From Phorcus lineatus (lineage: Eukaryota > Mollusca > Gastropoda > Trochida > Trochidae), in the NCBI GenBank assembly GCA_921293015.1, contig OV121093.1, forward strand, positions 23,260,622-23,324,621: a stretch of DNA of 64,000 nt. The letters are read 5' to 3'. This document shows, in pieces, positions 27,055 to 37,900 of this stretch. Within the stretch, counting starts at the first letter, position 1, and the number at the start of each line of letters is the position of its first letter. The notes under the pieces were generated by a model that saw nothing but the letters and a program-made list of their open reading frames with translations, was not told where the DNA came from and made no database searches. The translations under genes and the position numbers were made by a program.

Positions 27055-29844
27055 TCATGTACTCTTATGAATATCAATAACTGCGTTAATGCAACTGAAC
27101 TGTTTTGTGCCCCAAATTGCAGCTCCATAAGACAAAATAGGTTGAACCAAATTAGTATAAAGTGTATTATAAACATTGTAAGCCATGCCACCAACTGATC
27201 TAAATTTGCAAAATATTACACCGAGAGCACGATTCGCGGATTTCGCAATCTCCTTAGCTGTGAAATTTAAATCCAAATTTTCCTGTAACCAAATTCCAAG
27301 ATACTTATAAGCAGAGTTGTAATCCAGAACATTATCACCTATACTAAATGTAAAACTGGACCTGGGCACAGAACACGGACGATAATGAACAATTTTAGTT
27401 TTTTGAATATTTACCAACATACGCCACCTTGAGCACCAATCAGACACAACATCCAACATTCTCTGTAAAGACAACTCATCTGGGGCTATCAAAGCAACGT
27501 CGTCAGCATACAAAAGAAGACTCAGCGTGTGTCCATCGATGTCGATACCACACCCTAAACTATTAATTTCAGTAGCCAGGTCGTTGATGTAAACTGAAAA
27601 GAGTGTCGGCGACAACGTGCAGCCTTGACGGACTCCAGAATGGATACTAAAAGCCTGTGTATATTCATTATTAATTCTAACCCTTCCGGAAGTGTTATCA
27701 TACATAGACTGAACAGCATTAAGAAAATTGCCATTAATGCCCAACTGTTGTAATTTATACCACAGACACTGCCTGTTAACTTTATCAAAAGCCTTCATGG
27801 CGTCAATGTAGCAAACGAAAGTAGACTGCCTTTTCATACTTCTATTTTTAAGAACTGAATATAAACTGAAAATATGTTCCTGTGTACCCCGACCTGAACG
27901 GAACCCATTTTGTTCTTCAACCAATAAATTATTCCTCTCTAACCAACTACTGAGTCGAAAGTTAAGAATATCCGAGTATATTTTACAAGGGACAGACAAC
28001 AAGGAAATACCCCGGTAACCAAGGGGATCACGTGGATCAGAATCCGGTTTCTTAATTGGACTGATAAAACTATGACGCCAGACGTCGGGGACAGTATTGT
28101 ATTCGAAACAGAAACTAAATATCTTATGTAAGACTGTTATGCAAGCTTGATTTTTCAATGCCTCTGCAGGTAAATAATCCGGGCCCGCTGCCTTCCCACG
28201 CCTCGCACGTGCAACTGCACGCTCCACCTCGCTGAGGAGAATAGGTGAATTAAGGTCACTGGCGTCGACGTGTGGGTGGATCACGTGAGCGTTGTCAATT
28301 GCATTGTTGACATGCTGAAAATGAACGTTGTTAAATGACGGCTCACCAACATCTGAAAACAGGGAAGAATAATCCTCTTGCCATTTACCAAGAACAGTTG
28401 ATTTGTCCGTGGACACCACACCGTCAACCAATACCTCCCATGGAATAGAATTATGCCTGTCACTAGAAATACCTATTCTGCCAATAGTTCTCCAAAAACT
28501 GCGAGAGTCCCTATCCTCATGTCTATCAAGCAAACGTTGCTGTTCATCCAACTGATACATACGCTTAGCCTTTCTTAACTGTTTATCGAATTTTTTCCTT
28601 TCAGATACATATAAATGCTTTAGACCTCTCCTTCCTACCGATGACATACAACCGAGCCAATCCTTTTCAGCGACCTTGACCTTATCCCACTGGAATTGAA
28701 GAGCTTGAGTCCAATATGGCTTATACATGGATTTACACCTACCATGCCTACTTGACTGAATACTTTTAGAACTAGAACTACCCTTCGCAACTTTATCCAA
28801 TTCAGGATACATAAAATCTAAAAATTCTGAATAAAACAAATTAACATCATTCTGAACATTTAATTGTAATTCTAACTTCATAATAACCTCATTTACCTTA
28901 TGCACTTCATCACCCTCAAGAAAGGAATCAGGAACCTTACCACCGACATAATGTCTAAACTGGATACTGTCAATATCACACTCATTATCCTTCACACAAC
29001 CACTCTCAATTGCATCTTTATTTACATTCTCACTCACAGGCACACACAACTCCCAACTCAAGATAGAGTGATCAGGTATTCATCTTGGCATATTAACACC
29101 ATTTATGATTGATGACATTGTAATGACATTAAAACTTTTAAAATAATTCAAATGTTCATGTGCTGTTATCACGTAGTCGACTACTGATGCGCCATTCTTA
29201 ATAAATGTAAAGTCCTGTGAACCGAGTCGCCCATTTAACATGCACATGTTTCCCTCAATCAGAAAATCTATTAATAGTCCTCCATGTGAATTTACAGTCT
29301 GGTCAATCACTTCTCTGACAGGGATGTTGTCAATACCTTGGATGTAGTCACATTCGTCACCAACACGTGCATTTAGATCACCGCATATACATAAAATACC
29401 ATCATTTTGGAATGCATATAGATTCTTTAAGAGTCGATTGAAAAAAAGTTCTCCATCATTAGTACGAGATGAGTAAGCAGGAGGCATATAACACACACAC
29501 AACACAGTGCTAAAACTACTATCACATTTTGTCAACTTAAACCAAAGTCGATCATCAACACTGTTATCTAAAATGTTTACGTTAAAATCTCGAAGTAATG
29601 TGTCTTTAAAGAAAGCTCCGACCCCTCCAGAACCTCGCCGAGCTCGATGATGTATATCACGTCGATTGCTGCCAAACCATGTGTAGCCAGGGAGATGTAG
29701 TGACGTATCACCCTGTAAGAACGTCTCACATACACCTACAACGTCATAGTTGAGATTTAATAACACAGATTCTCTGAATTCGTTGTTATCTGTATCCCTC
29801 TGTGCCCATCCGCCAACATTCCAAAAACCCAGCCGCAGAATGTC
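27055..29844 (-). mobile_element. LINE A ORF2: endonuclease and reverse transcriptase
   Basis: The frame runs 930 codons and starts immediately after the ORF1 stop, in the same frame. The endonuclease opens GFWNVGGW and contains VVGVCETFLQG, then ICGDLNARVGD and PDHSILSW. The reverse transcriptase shows GPDYLPAEALK, GYRGISLL, NGFRSGRGTQEHIF, VCYIDAMKAFDKVNR, GVRQGCTLSPTLF and the catalytic LLYADDVALI (about 27490-27520). One in-frame TGA at 29080-29082 interrupts the endonuclease end; otherwise the frame is open. It stops abruptly after CINAVIDIHKST at 27055, where the related LINE B continues for about 220 more residues with a Cys-rich tail, so the 3' end is missing. This pattern is the reverse of the usual 5' truncation. 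Confidence 0.93.
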
Positions 29845-30759
29845 CTAATCTTTAGATTTTGCTGGTACCAGTCGACTACCATGGAATTTAAAGGCTTTTG
29901 ATTTACCAAGTTCATGTAATATTTTCTGCATGTTGGCTCTGGATGTAAGTTCCTGTTGGGTCAACGTAGCTTCAATATACACATTTGAAAATTCTTTACT
30001 TTTTCTTAGGTTTCTTTTGTTAGACAGCAATTTCTTCTTTTGTTCAAAAGTTTCTAACGTGATCATAACTGGACCTGGTTTGTTGTCCGTACGTGATTTT
30101 CTGACCGCCTTGACCGCTCGGACGTCGCTCAGCTTCAAGCCATCTCTGAAGACTTGGTTGACACGGTTGCAGAGCACATTATCATCTTCACCTTCCCGTC
30201 TGGATATAGGGAGATTGTACATGACTGCGCCACATTTTACATCATCGCCACGGGATTTAACAATATCACTCGACAACTTTTCAAGAGTTGTCATACGGTC
30301 TGATAACTGACCGACACTTTCTCTGCACTTTTCCCGTTCAGCAACCAGTCCATGTTCAGTGTCTAATATTTTACTTTTTAAAGAGTCAATTTGAATTTCT
30401 AGATTTTCTTTCAATCTCATGCTTTCATCTTTTAGTGACTGTGTTAAGTTCCTAGTTACTCGTAATTCAAGATCAACTAGCTGACCAGCAAAAGATTTCT
30501 TCATTTCTTCTTTCATGTCTGTTATTGCCTTCAATATTTCAACGTTACTGACCTGGTCACACTTAGGAGTTGTCCCCGTACAGTCATTTCCAACATTATC
30601 TGTTTTCGGCCTTTTCGCAGCTGAAGGTTTACAAATGTCAACATCACTTAAAGGAACACTTACAGTTACAGCGGTGTTCTGTTGAGATAAGACGGCGTCA
30701 ACATATCCACTCGCCTCCATGATGTTGTCGCACATTGTCACTTGTGAGATACACTGCAC
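29845..30759 (-). mobile_element. LINE A ORF1: coiled-coil nucleic acid-binding protein
   Basis: A 304-aa open frame upstream of ORF2. The N-terminal 70 residues are low in order and include KRPKTDN. Residues about 75-165 are rich in heptads (LKAITDMKEEMKKSFAGQLV, LKSKILDTEHGLVAEREKC) and predict a coiled coil. Residues about 175-290 (VKCGAVMYNLPISRREGEDD, then PGPVMITLETFEQKKKLL, NVYIEATLTQQEL) fit the RRM-like and C-terminal domains of L1-type ORF1 proteins, which trimerise and coat the element's RNA. The frame is intact, with the likely start at 30759 or at the next ATG (30720). It ends with TAG, directly followed by ORF2 in the same frame. Confidence 0.88.
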
Positions 30760-31699
30760 GACAGTTTTAACAGCAAAATGTCACAAAAATGTCACAAAAC
30801 TCCACTTCAAATCATTTAGAGTCTTTCATTAATATATATTTGTGACTTTTATTCTGTTTTGATAATTCAAAACGCCGATGTTAATGGATTTTACAAGCTC
30901 ACTTGTCAGAGCTCCTTCAAACACGTCTTCACTCGACCAGGGGCGGATAACTCATATATCTTATGTATCTATACATTTGTTTTATTCTGTTTCAGAATAA
31001 AGGCCACGCCAAAACACCAGAAATGTGAACAGGGTGAACTTTTATATTTTGCACGTTTGTAGATTGTTAATTTTTCAGTGAATATTTAAATGCATTTCTA
31101 TACAATCATTCATATATATTCATAGCTGTCATTAAATAATCATTTTAATAAACATATAAAAATAATGATCCTGCCTTCAAATAAAGTTTGGAGATTTCAT
31201 AAAAAAGTCAATTAAATTCTAAACTTATTTTTTATTATTACTCGTTAGAAGATGAATTAACTCTTCGAAATTGAGTATTCGGATAAATGTTAACAAATGA
31301 ATGGATTAGTAATATTTTCTATGAAATGTTTTTATAGTAGGAATGCTATTTAAAAGATCTGTATACACTATGAACCACCAACAATTCACACTTACACTTT
31401 ACCTTGTAAATATTTTAACCTTCCATGAATGTTTTTTTTATATCTTTATTGCAATAAATATTTGATGGTAATTGATGTGTTTGTTAAATGTGTTTCATTG
31501 ATTTACAAAACGAGCGGCACCGGAACAAGGCACCAGGGTTGTTCACTAATTTTGCATAGTAAATTCAAAGCCCCTGTCCATCTGTTTCATGTAGACCATT
31601 TCTGCTATAGTTATGCAAATGCCTGTTCTACCGAGGGTTATGAAAATATTATTATTAAATATATTCATATGCCAATCAAATACTACAACATAGATGACA
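30760..31699. other. Probable LINE A 5' UTR, then AT-rich DNA
   Basis: The first about 200 bp upstream of ORF1 may be the element's 5' UTR, but I could not fix its end or find target duplications. The rest, including a 102-aa frame at 31429-31737, shows no family motif. Confidence 0.35.
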
Positions 31700-32117
31700 C
31701 ACTATACGGAAACCAAGTTGAAACCTACAATAAATAAGGATATGAAAACTAGTTTGAAACCAACATCAAACTCAAACATGGACACTAGGTTGAAACCAAC
31801 ATTAAACTAAACATGGAAACTAGGAAGAAACCAAAATTAAACTAAACATGGAAACTAGGTTGAAACCAACATTCAACTAATCATGGAAACTAGGTGGAAA
31901 CCTACAGTAAATTAACATCATGGAAACCAACTGGATCCCGCTTGGATAGTGTGTAATGTTCCGTGATGGAAACCAAACGGATACTGGGTAAATTGGTAGT
32001 TTCAAGTATCCAGATGGAAACTTAATAAACCTTGTCTGGATACCAAGTGGAAATATTGGTTTCCGTGTCGTTTCATGTTAGTTTCCGTGCTCTGGAAACC
32101 AAGTCATTTTTGTAGTG
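31700..32117 (-). mobile_element. CACTA-ended repeat, copy 2
   Basis: The right end reads ACTTGGTTTCCAGAGC after the terminal CACTACAAAAATGA on the - strand, matching the start of the copy at 20121. Inside, a unit of about 37 bp (GAAACCAACATTAAACTAAA CATGGAAACTAGG) repeats about four times at 31745-31900. TATCCAGATGGAAAC and GGATACCAAGTGG blocks lie nearer the right end. It is inverted relative to copy 1. No transposase is present. Confidence 0.55.
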
Positions 32118-34914
32118 AATCTGGCCAAATAAAAGGTCTATCTGTTTTTGTACACTGAGTATTTTGAGCTTATCTTTGGTACCATTACATGCATATTCAT
32201 ATATGTATATAACAGACAATCAAATTTAATTAAGTTATCATTTTAGTGGCAAGTTCTATCTTTCTTGCGCTATTCTTAAGATTGCAAAGACATCGCAGAA
32301 GGAAACCATAGAACAAACTAAATAAAATGAGGTATTTTACGACGACTCCCGAACTTTTATTGATCAACTGACTCGCTGTGCATTGTTAAAAAATTGTTGC
32401 TCTTCAAAGAAAGTACGAAAAATTATTAATGCTGTCGCTAGTTTGTGGTGTTGTTAATATGATATAACTTGATCGAGTGATATACCATTTTAAAAAATAT
32501 ATCCCCCTTAAGTTACCCTGACCCTAAGTCCAATGTGTCACGTAAAATCGTGTGATCGCTGTGTTCAGAAGCAACAGATGCGGGATGGGTGGGTTTCAAC
32601 ACTTTTGATATTTATTTAGATGATTTAGAGTATTCACCCTAAATGCATACGACGAATATTCGACCAGCGCACAAAGTAAGCACATATCCACGTGTGGGAG
32701 AGTATTGCATATCATTAGATGACGCCATCAAGATCACGTTTTCTCTGACAGTAGGAGATTTAACCTCGAACTACCTACAATAGAATAGAGAGGGAAAAAC
32801 ACGTTTTTCATTTACCAACCGAAATCGTCTAAGTTGTAATATGTGTAAATAGATAAACTTAAGACTTTTAAAAAATCAGAGTGTAAACGCAAAATTCATA
32901 TACAATTATTATCTACATATTCTACTCCTAGAATCCCATTATCTTAACGTGCATAAATATTTCTTTCCCATTTGATATTTTCATGTCTCATCAATGTATC
33001 AGTAGCACAGTGCTACTGCTACTTCATCTTGGTAGCATTTATTACCTCCCTTTGCTGTTGGTAATCCTGCCGGTTTGGGTTCAAGCCCAGGTTTCTGCTT
33101 AAAACTTTTGAAGATCTTATTACTATAAACTTATCCCATAATGCCCATATCCTGTCACATGATCTTAAAAAAGCACATGTAGTGTTTGTATCACTGGTTC
33201 AGTGTGTGAGCAGCCTCCATATTGGAAAGAAGTCTCCTTCCTCTGACTGTAAACTTAACATAGTACACAGGAACACAAATGTGAGGTTTGGATCACTTTT
33301 GCTTCATTGTTCTTCTATACCGGACATGCATTTTTAGTATTGTTCATGTAAATTGTCATTGCCTCTTGTTAAAAATAACTTTAATTTGTGTAATGTTGCT
33401 AGATAACTTTCATGTGAAAGTCATAGTAGATAAATATTGTTGTGAATGTTTCATCAATGCATTGTACCTTGCATCAGTTACATATCTTAAATATAAGTAA
33501 TGAAAGCTATTTTTCTAATTCATTCTAGTTTTTCAAACCTCATCCACTCAACGCTTCTTATGTTCAACGAGATACGAATATCGTCAATTGTATGACCTAA
33601 CCCAACGAATACATCCTTGTGGATGCGAGTGGTGATCTTGTATTTCTTGCGTTTACAAAAAGAGACCTCGGGGCATACGTAACGGATGCATACGTAACGG
33701 ATGTCATCTTTTGATACATCTCATACAAGAAAACCCAATCTCTCATCCCTCAATGATGACCAGAGCTTTAAAGCTCCGACAAGATGTATTTACCTCATTG
33801 CTACTGCGTGATACGACAATTGATATTGCTGAGGGTTAAAAAGTCGTAATATATCACGGTCAAATTGATCTGAGGCATGATTATATGGCATTCATACTGT
33901 GAGATGGATAAGGTAGACCATCAACATCTTCTGTCTGAGAGAACTCCTCTACTCCGCTTGACACTAAGGCGGTGTGTCATCTTGCAGTATTTATAAGTGT
34001 TATTCTCATCAACACTAACAACTAGGTCAGCAAGGTCTCTTCAAAAATGTGTCTATGGTGCCAAATCTTCCCCAGGATCACCAACTACGATTTACGAGTG
34101 AAATTTCTGTAAACTAATACCACGAATTGAGCCTCCATCATGGACAATTCTACGCTTGATGTTGGAATCATTGAGCCTTTCCAAACTAGGACACGCATGA
34201 CGTGGTCATAACTGTAGATTTGAGAACGGGACTCAACTGTACACGTTGCATGTCGCCAGTTAGGGTCATTGGGCACAAGACTGATCGAAAGGGCTCTATG
34301 CCTATATTCTGGCTTAGACTCCATACTAAACTTCTATTATTCACCGTCAACTCAGATAACAGTTGGTTCACGACCTCCCTGGATATTGTTTATCAGTGCA
34401 AGAAGGAAAAGCCTTGTGCAGTCACGTCAAATATATGACAGCCGTCTTCAATCGTGCAAGGATAACGGATATTAGCTAGTGTATACTCGTATTTCTTTAA
34501 CATTTATCATTAAAATCTAATCGAGCCCTTAAATCGTACCTCGCTGCGTTTCTGTCAAGGACAAGGCCTAATTAAAATATGGTGCAGCACATAGATTAGA
34601 AAGCAGGTAACAGTGATAGCTTCAATGTTATTACAATGATAATGACAAAGGGTGAAACACACTAAACAAAAACAAATAGAGTTGTTGAATGAAGGTGTAT
34701 GCCTTGACTGAAGTTGATTTTAAAGTTTGTTAAAAGTGCAAATTGAGGTAACGTATTCGATTAATCATCCAGGCTGTGTAAACGCAACACAAGGACAGAT
34801 AAGAACTGATAACAGTGCCATTAATTGGATCACAAGATGGTTGATAAGCCCAACAAGACAGTGAAATGTTAGGAGTTTTCGTCATATCATGTACCTGTTT
34901 TTTTCTCTCCGCAG
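32118..34914. other. DNA upstream of the lectin gene; 5' exon not found
   Basis: The missing signal-peptide exon of the downstream MAM-lectin gene should lie here or further left and should end in phase 1. I could not identify it. A tRNA-like segment at about 33000-33090 (TAGCACAGTGC, then GGTTCAAGCCC) may be a SINE head. The - strand frames at 34085-34371 are open but match nothing I recognise. Confidence 0.35.
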
Positions 34915-34970
34915 CAACTTCTAAAACGATTGATGAGAACATCCCGTTTTCAACTACCAAACAAATTGAG
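34915..34970 (+). CDS. Lectin gene exon a (N-terminal)
   Basis: A 56-nt exon. A strong acceptor (TTTTTTTCTCTCCGCAG) precedes it and donor GTGAGACT follows. It enters with 2 nt of a split codon and reads TSKTIDENIPFSTTKQIE, ending in phase 0, which fits the next exon. A phase-1 entry is typical just after a signal-peptide exon. Confidence 0.65.
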
Positions 34971-37900
34971 GTGAGACTTCAATGTGTTATCCTGAGTCAG
35001 TTACATAACTTGTAAACAGATATGTTTATAACTTCTCTAAGACGGTTTACCATACCTAACCCTTTTCAATGAGTAGAAGGGATCATAGAGTTCGGCATCG
35101 ATAATTTCAAATCATTTTTGTGATCGTAATGCTACGTTTTCATTGGACCACGGCTTGGCTTGGTTAAGATGTGATTCAAGTTCCTACTAGTTATGAATAT
35201 AGATTGTGTCAACTTTTGTCCATTTATCCACTCTCGACGATTCATCGCGATTTCTGACTCGTTATAATGAGATGGTACGATTCAGTGTTCAAAACTCCGA
35301 ATCGGGGTCATTTTGTGCTGATTGTGGCCCAAACATAATCGTAACATTTGCGAACCCACAATGATCTAATATCATAACTCAAGATACGTCCTATATCATG
35401 TTAAGCCTCGTAGAGTGTAACAAATCGGCAATTATATATAATTTGGAAAAACACCACTATCGTAATGTCATATTGCATTAACCCCAGCAATACAGCTGTC
35501 ATGTGTCAACTTATCATTAGTTCATTCAGTCTGTGTCTAGCATTAAATGTCATTAAACACTGTAATCAAAATGACAGGATGATGGTTCACAACATGCGGC
35601 TGAAGATTCGGCGCAGACAGAACAGGTTCTGGCTCTGTTGAAAATGACGATGACCCAACTTCCGTCAGGCGAACAGTTCCTTGCCAACGTCCTCACAAAA
35701 GCAGTTGATGAGATAGTAGCACTTCAGAATCAACTAGCCAACTGCCATCGTGTCACAAATTGTCCTGCCAGACCTAAAACGACAACTCCAATAGCATTAT
35801 CATCTACATCAACTACAACAGGAAAACCTACTCCTAAGGGTAAGAGTGTTAGAAAGTGTTGAGGCCTATGCCAGGTGGTAATCTGTGCAATGATAATGAT
35901 TTGCGCGTCAGTGGATGTATATTGTCCAGCTATCGTTTTAGTGACCTTAACCGATTTAAACGAAAGTTGTGATTTCACCCATAGACAGTAGAACCTGTCA
36001 ATGAAATAACAGCAATGAAAATGTATGGCATACATTAACAATGAACTACATTTGACTTTATTCTTTTCCTACTCCAGTAAACTACACTATGACATTTTGC
36101 GATTTCGAAGATGGCAACAATTGTGGTTTTAATCAGACCAAAGTAAACGACACAATCAGAGTTTGGACCAAAGGACAAGGCAGACAGTCCAGCGGACCAC
36201 AAGACGACCATACGTTTGGCGTTCCACATGGTAAACTTATCTTCTTTTTTCCTAATATGATATCGTTATTCCAACCGTCATATATCCCATCCTCACAGCG
36301 GCTACTCATATTAAATCTTATGTTTGTCATAATAACGCTTATTTCAAAATCTCTTATCCATCCTTATTTTCATCGAAACAAACATCGTTTAAGTAGCTGA
36401 TTGAATTCTGTCTTGAGAGAAATATTTGCACATTGCACAAACTGAGGCCAACCAGAAAGTCAACAGCTAAGGGATCATACCAAATCCTCATCTTACCTGG
36501 TTGTGGAAGAGGTTACTTTAGAGAAAATGAGTTGAGTAGCGACCTGTAATTAGAGAATGACTGTCAAAAAGATACTCAATATGACTTCATATACCTAAAT
36601 ATTGAATTAGATATATGAAGGCATTCGGTTGCGGATCAATAGCTCTATCAGTTATAGTACCTGTCGTTCTTGCTGATCGATGTTTTGTATGTAACACAGT
36701 GAAGGGTTTCAGTTTAACTGTATCGATATGTGTCAGGCCACTACATGTTCATCGACACATACAAAGCAGCTATATGGTTTCAACGAGAGTCTTTCTTCTA
36801 CATCGAGTCACCCATAATGCAGCCGGCTGATTTCTACTGCATCAAGTTCTGGTACTACATGAACGGTAGAGACACGCAGAACTTCAGAGTTTATGCAAAG
36901 GCATGCAACGGCTTCTTTACATGATCTTCGAATGAACAAACATAATTCATGTATTTACAAATCATATTTTCATTTTATTTATATGTTTGAGAAAGAATGC
37001 TTTACAACACGAATATATACGTGTTATAAACTATCTTAAGTGACTTTTCTATTATTAATATGAGCGGTGTATATTTTATACTAGCATATAAGTAAATGTT
37101 CAGCAAAAACCGATGTCAGCGAGATATAGGAAATTTGTTCTAAAGCCGATTTTGTTAACAAGAATTCACACAAATTATAAAAAAAATTTTTGGCCTGCCT
37201 ATGTTATCGAAAAAGTTGAAAATTGAGATATTATGTCTAATGTTTGCCTAGATTATGCAGTGTCATAACCCTCGGGATACCCTTACTACTTCGTATAATG
37301 AATGATGGACATGAGTTTGTATTACAACAAAAAGGTTAATATTTCGATATAGATTGCAAATGGACGTGGACTCGGTTATCCCGTTTGGACTAGGTTTGGA
37401 CAACAAGGTGCCGACTGGATCCTAGGGGAGGTTGAACTTGGATGGGAGTACACTTCCAGACCTTTCAGTGTACGTTGTTTAGCACTTGTTATAAGAGATT
37501 ACATTTTAGAAATATGTATGTTGTAAATGTATGTACAAGTATAAACTGTTTCAGGTGAATTGTGAATATGTAGGTACAATAAGCCAGTGAGCAATGAACA
37601 TGTAGGTACATTATGGCACACTTTGTACTGTGAGTGTACAGTGGACGCAGATATAATAAAATGCTTTTTGAATACAGCTGTAGGTGTATGTAAGCCACCC
37701 ACTGTGTAGGAAAAAGGCAGTACGCTATGCTTTGCGTTGACAGTTAAAGAGCACAATGTTTTGTGATGTGAAAGTATAAGAAAGCAGTCTGTTATGTACT
37801 GCCACTTGCAAGGTTATAGAAGTTTAAAATACAGCAGTGACGTCATTGTATTGTTTCAATCATACATTATCCTACAAGAATCTACTGCTTCTATGTGGAC

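Noticed and set aside
33000-33090. tRNA-like A and B boxes
   Set aside because: The boxes are about 75 nt apart, no cloverleaf forms by eye, and no SINE body follows; too weak for a tRNA gene call.
34085-34438. Overlapping open frames on both strands upstream of the lectin gene
   Set aside because: No recognisable domain, no phase-1 donor for the lectin gene and no signal peptide. A remote resemblance to transposase text was too weak to claim.
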